From assembly GCA_021792015.1 (NCBI GenBank), contig JAJYVM010000157.1, positions 1 to 8,157 on the forward strand: 8,157 nt of DNA, read 5' to 3'. The notes beneath the pieces are model-generated. The model had not been told where the DNA came from and did not search any database. It worked only from the letters and a program-made list of their open reading frames with translations. Origin of the DNA: Bacillota bacterium. Its GTDB lineage: Bacteria; Bacillota; Sulfobacillia; RBS10-35; JAJYVM01. Position numbers and translations under genes: made by a program. Of this stretch, positions 5,655 to 8,157 are shown piece after piece; the stretch's first letter is position 1; every line of letters starts with the position of its first letter.

Positions 5655-5675
5655 GGCGGCGGCAGCGCCGCCGCC
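5655..5675 (-). repeat. Central hairpin of the tuf-rpsJ gap
   Basis: The arms GGCGGCGGC and GCCGCCGCC form a perfect 9-base-pair stem with a 3-base loop. The triplet-like composition could also arise by slippage. No T run follows on the transcribed strand, so it is not a standard terminator. Confidence 0.55.
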
Positions 5676-5723
5676 TGCCCCTGCCTTGCCAAGGTCCATC
5701 GGGTCCTTCGGGTCCATGTCAGG

Positions 5724-5746
5724 GCGCCGGCGCGAGCCGCCGGCGC
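5724..5746 (-). repeat. Hairpin just after tuf
   Basis: The arms GCGCCGGCG and CGCCGGCGC form a perfect 9-base-pair stem with a 5-base loop (GCTCG on the minus strand), starting 17 bases past the tuf stop codon. The sequence after it carries no T tract. It could be a weak or factor-assisted terminator or an mRNA 3' end stabiliser that lets tuf be expressed more highly than the S10 genes. Confidence 0.55.
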
Positions 5747-5763
5747 TCACACAGCGCTTTCCG

Positions 5764-6966
<1,203 letters not shown>

Positions 6967-6969
6967 GGT

Positions 6970-6985
6970 CCCCTCCGACCTCCTC
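6970..6985 (-). promoter_or_regulatory. Tandem Shine-Dalgarno sites of tuf
   Basis: Two SD-like runs, GAGGAGG (6985-6979) and GGAGGGG (6976-6970), precede the tuf ATG. The core GGAGG of the nearer one has 5-base spacing. This fixes the MAKKK start against the longer open frame and suits a gene that must be translated very strongly. Confidence 0.7.
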
Positions 6986-7016
6986 GTAGGCGGCAGCTCT
7001 GGTGGGTGCGGGTCCC

Positions 7017-7032
7017 CCCGCGCCCACGCGGG
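7017..7032 (-). repeat. Small hairpin upstream of tuf
   Basis: CCCGCG and CGCGGG arms with a 4-base loop (TGGG on the minus strand) sit between the AT-rich patch and the tuf SD. No T run follows. A 6-base-pair stem is modest evidence in such GC-rich DNA. Confidence 0.4.
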
Positions 7033-7092
7033 ATCAACAATCTCAACGATCCTGGAACGGGCGGGCCCGCGGCGGGTGGCGCCGGTCACCGC

Positions 7093-7115
7093 CCGGACCC
7101 TGGCCGCCGGACCCT
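7093..7115 (-). repeat. Two 9-base direct repeats after fusA
   Basis: AGGGTCCGG occurs twice on the minus strand (7115-7107 and 7101-7093), separated by 5 bases, starting 14 bases past the fusA stop. It may be chance or a protein-binding or duplication remnant; nothing identifies a binder. Confidence 0.35.
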
Positions 7116-7129
7116 CCCGACAGAGCGCG

Positions 7130-8157
7130 CTAGCGTCCCTTGCCGGTGCCGCGGGCGGCGAGCTCCTCGGCCACCGCGCGCGGGACCTCCTCGTAGTGGT
7201 CGAACTGCATCGTGTAGACCCCGCGGCCCTGGGTGCGCGAGCGCAGGTCGGTCGCGTAGCCGAACATCTGCGCCAGCGGCACCATCGCGCGGATCACCTG
7301 GGCCCCGGAGCGGGCCTCCATGCCCTCGATGCGCCCGCGCCGCGCGTTCAGGTCGCCGATGACTTCCCCCATGAACTCCTCCGGGACGACGACCTCGACC
7401 TTCATCACCGGCTCGAGCAGCACGGTCTGGGCCCTGCCCGCCGCCTGCTTGAACGCCAGGGAGCCGGCGATCTTGAAGGCCATCTCCGAGCTGTCCACCT
7501 CGTGGTAGCTGCCGTCGACCAGGGTGGCCTGCACGTCGATCACGGGATAACCGGCGAGCGTCCCGGCGGCCAGCGCCTCGCGGATGCCGGCCTCCACGGG
7601 GGCGATGTACTCCCGCGGCACGGCGCCGCCGACGATCTTGTTGACGAACTGGTAGCCCCCGCCCGGCGGCAGCGGCTCGAAGTCCACCACCACATGGCCA
7701 TACTGGCCATGGCCGCCGGTCTGGCGCACGAAGCGGCCCTCGCCGCGGGCGGGCTTTCGGATGGTCTCCTTGTAGGCGACCTGCGGCGCGCCCACGTTGG
7801 CCTGGACCTTGAACTCGCGCAGCAGGCGGTCGCGGATGATCTCCAGGTGCAGCTCGCCCATGCCGGAGATGATGGTCTGGCCCGTCTCCGGATCCGTGTG
7901 GATCCGGAAGGTCGGATCCTCCTCCGCCAGCTTGGCCAAGGAGGCGCCCATCTTGTCCTGGTCGGCCTGCGTCTTGGGCTCGATGGCGATGGAGATCACG
8001 GGCTCGGGGAACTGCATGGCCTCGAGCACGATGGGGGCGTCCTCGTCGCAGAGGGTGTCGCCCGTCGTGGTGTCCTTGAGGCCGACGGCCGCCGCGATAT
8101 CGCCCGTGGCCACCACCTCGATGTCCTCGCGGTGGTTAGCATGCATCTGCAGGAGGC
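7130..8157 (-). CDS. fusA: Translation elongation factor G (partial, N-terminal half outside window)
   Basis: EF-G is the GTPase that drives translocation and, with RRF, ribosome recycling. The frame is open to the window edge, giving 341 C-terminal residues of a protein usually near 700. The fragment begins LLQMHANHREDIE at the end of domain II, then shows domain III with FPEPVISIAIEPKT and GMGELHLEI. Domain IV follows with YKETIRK, GGHGQYGHV and the tip DGSYHEVDSSEMAF, whose His (about residue 218 of the fragment) matches E. coli His583. Domain V has EVIGDLNARRGRIEGM and MFGYATDLRSRTQGRG. The conserved VDSSEMAFK and GYATDLRS motifs and the place before tuf favour the canonical housekeeping copy over a fusA2-type paralogue. 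The GTPase domain cannot be inspected. The stop is TAG at 7132-7130. Confidence 0.97.
   Translation of the reverse strand, partial: LLQMHANHREDIEVVATGDIAAAVGLKDTTTGDTLCDEDAPIVLEAMQFPEPVISIAIEPKTQADQDKMGASLAKLAEEDPTFRIHTDPETGQTIISGMGELHLEIIRDRLLREFKVQANVGAPQVAYKETIRKPARGEGRFVRQTGGHGQYGHVVVDFEPLPPGGGYQFVNKIVGGAVPREYIAPVEAGIREALAAGTLAGYPVIDVQATLVDGSYHEVDSSEMAFKIAGSLAFKQAAGRAQTVLLEPVMKVEVVVPEEFMGEVIGDLNARRGRIEGMEARSGAQVIRAMVPLAQMFGYATDLRSRTQGRGVYTMQFDHYEEVPRAVAEELAARGTGKGR

Larger units (their letters stand above)
5597..5763 (-). promoter_or_regulatory. Structured tuf-rpsJ intergenic region, possible S10 leader
   Basis: This 167-base gap is the longest in the window. It contains three perfect inverted repeats (5724-5746, 5655-5675, 5627-5644), a short three-copy GTCC repeat with 9-base period at 5694-5720, and the rpsJ SD. 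I found no convincing -35/-10 pair and no T run after any stem. A regulatory leader for the S10 genes, as in E. coli where L4 binds such a leader, is plausible by position only. The stems do not visibly copy the E. coli leader. Confidence 0.45.
6967..7129 (-). promoter_or_regulatory. fusA-tuf intergenic region
   Basis: This 163-base gap holds the tandem tuf SD, a 6-base-pair hairpin at 7017-7032, a 20-base comparatively AT-rich patch bounded by GATC at both ends (7032-7051), a GCGGGCCCGC palindrome (7061-7070) and two copies of a 9-base repeat (7093-7101 and 7107-7115). No convincing promoter or terminator was found. A tuf-specific promoter is possible in the AT-rich patch, but the bases do not match a sigma-70 pair with proper spacing. 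Confidence 0.35.

Noticed and set aside
5271..5717. Minus-strand frame starting MDPKDPMDL in the tuf-rpsJ gap
   Set aside because: It runs out of frame through rpsJ with a low-complexity translation and has no SD. The apparent peptide pattern comes from the 9-base tandem repeat.
5724..5746. Intrinsic terminator after tuf
   Set aside because: The stem is strong but no T run follows on the transcribed strand, so only a structured element can be claimed.
7061..7070. GCGGGCCCGC palindrome as an operator
   Set aside because: A 10-base palindrome made only of G and C is expected by chance in this composition, and no second copy supports it.
6967..7089. A 41-codon N-terminal extension of EF-Tu
   Set aside because: The extension has no homology to EF-Tu, while a tandem SD sits right before the MAKKK start, which matches the whole family.

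Overview
This window is a stretch of a very GC-rich bacterial chromosome carrying the junction of the str, S10 and spc ribosomal-protein clusters. All genes lie on the minus strand, so transcription runs from high to low coordinates. In that direction the order is fusA (partial), tuf, rpsJ, rplC, rplD, rplW, rplB, rpsS, rplV, rpsC, rplP, rpmC, rpsQ and rplN (partial). This is the classical bacterial order with no insertion, mobile element, RNA gene or CRISPR array. Gene content, Shine-Dalgarno (SD) sites and bacterial-type L3/L4/L23/L29 proteins show a bacterium rather than an archaeon. The phylum cannot be fixed by eye. EF-Tu has about six extra residues after the G5 motif relative to the E. 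coli protein, and the high GC would fit several deep-branching soil or thermophile-like lineages, but that is a guess.

Layout: 8157-7130 is the C-terminal half of EF-G. After a 163-base gap comes EF-Tu (6966-5764). A 167-base gap with three perfect GC-rich hairpins precedes the S10 cluster. From rpsJ to rplB the genes are tightly packed: 16 bases between rpsJ and rplC, 19 between rplC and rplD, a 4-base overlap rplD/rplW and 22 bases between rplW and rplB. Then follow 73 bases, rpsS, 22 bases, rplV, an 86-base structured gap, rpsC, 73 bases and rplP. The tail is compact: rplP/rpmC overlap by about 20 bases, rpmC/rpsQ by 4, and rpsQ/rplN are 7 bases apart. No gene-free stretch exceeds 167 bases.

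The products work together: S10, S19, S3 and S17 build the small subunit; L3, L4, L23, L2, L22, L16, L29 and L14 build the large one; EF-Tu and EF-G drive elongation on the finished ribosome. I saw no convincing promoter or U-tract terminator inside the window, which fits one long transcription unit with internal control.

This is mostly an ordinary core region and I do not see a new biological system. The points worth a second look are the structured rplV-rpsC gap in front of a TTG-started rpsC, the three-hairpin tuf-rpsJ gap, and a few residue changes at normally conserved functional sites (S10 loop tip, L16 next to the conserved Arg, L22 N-terminal motif).
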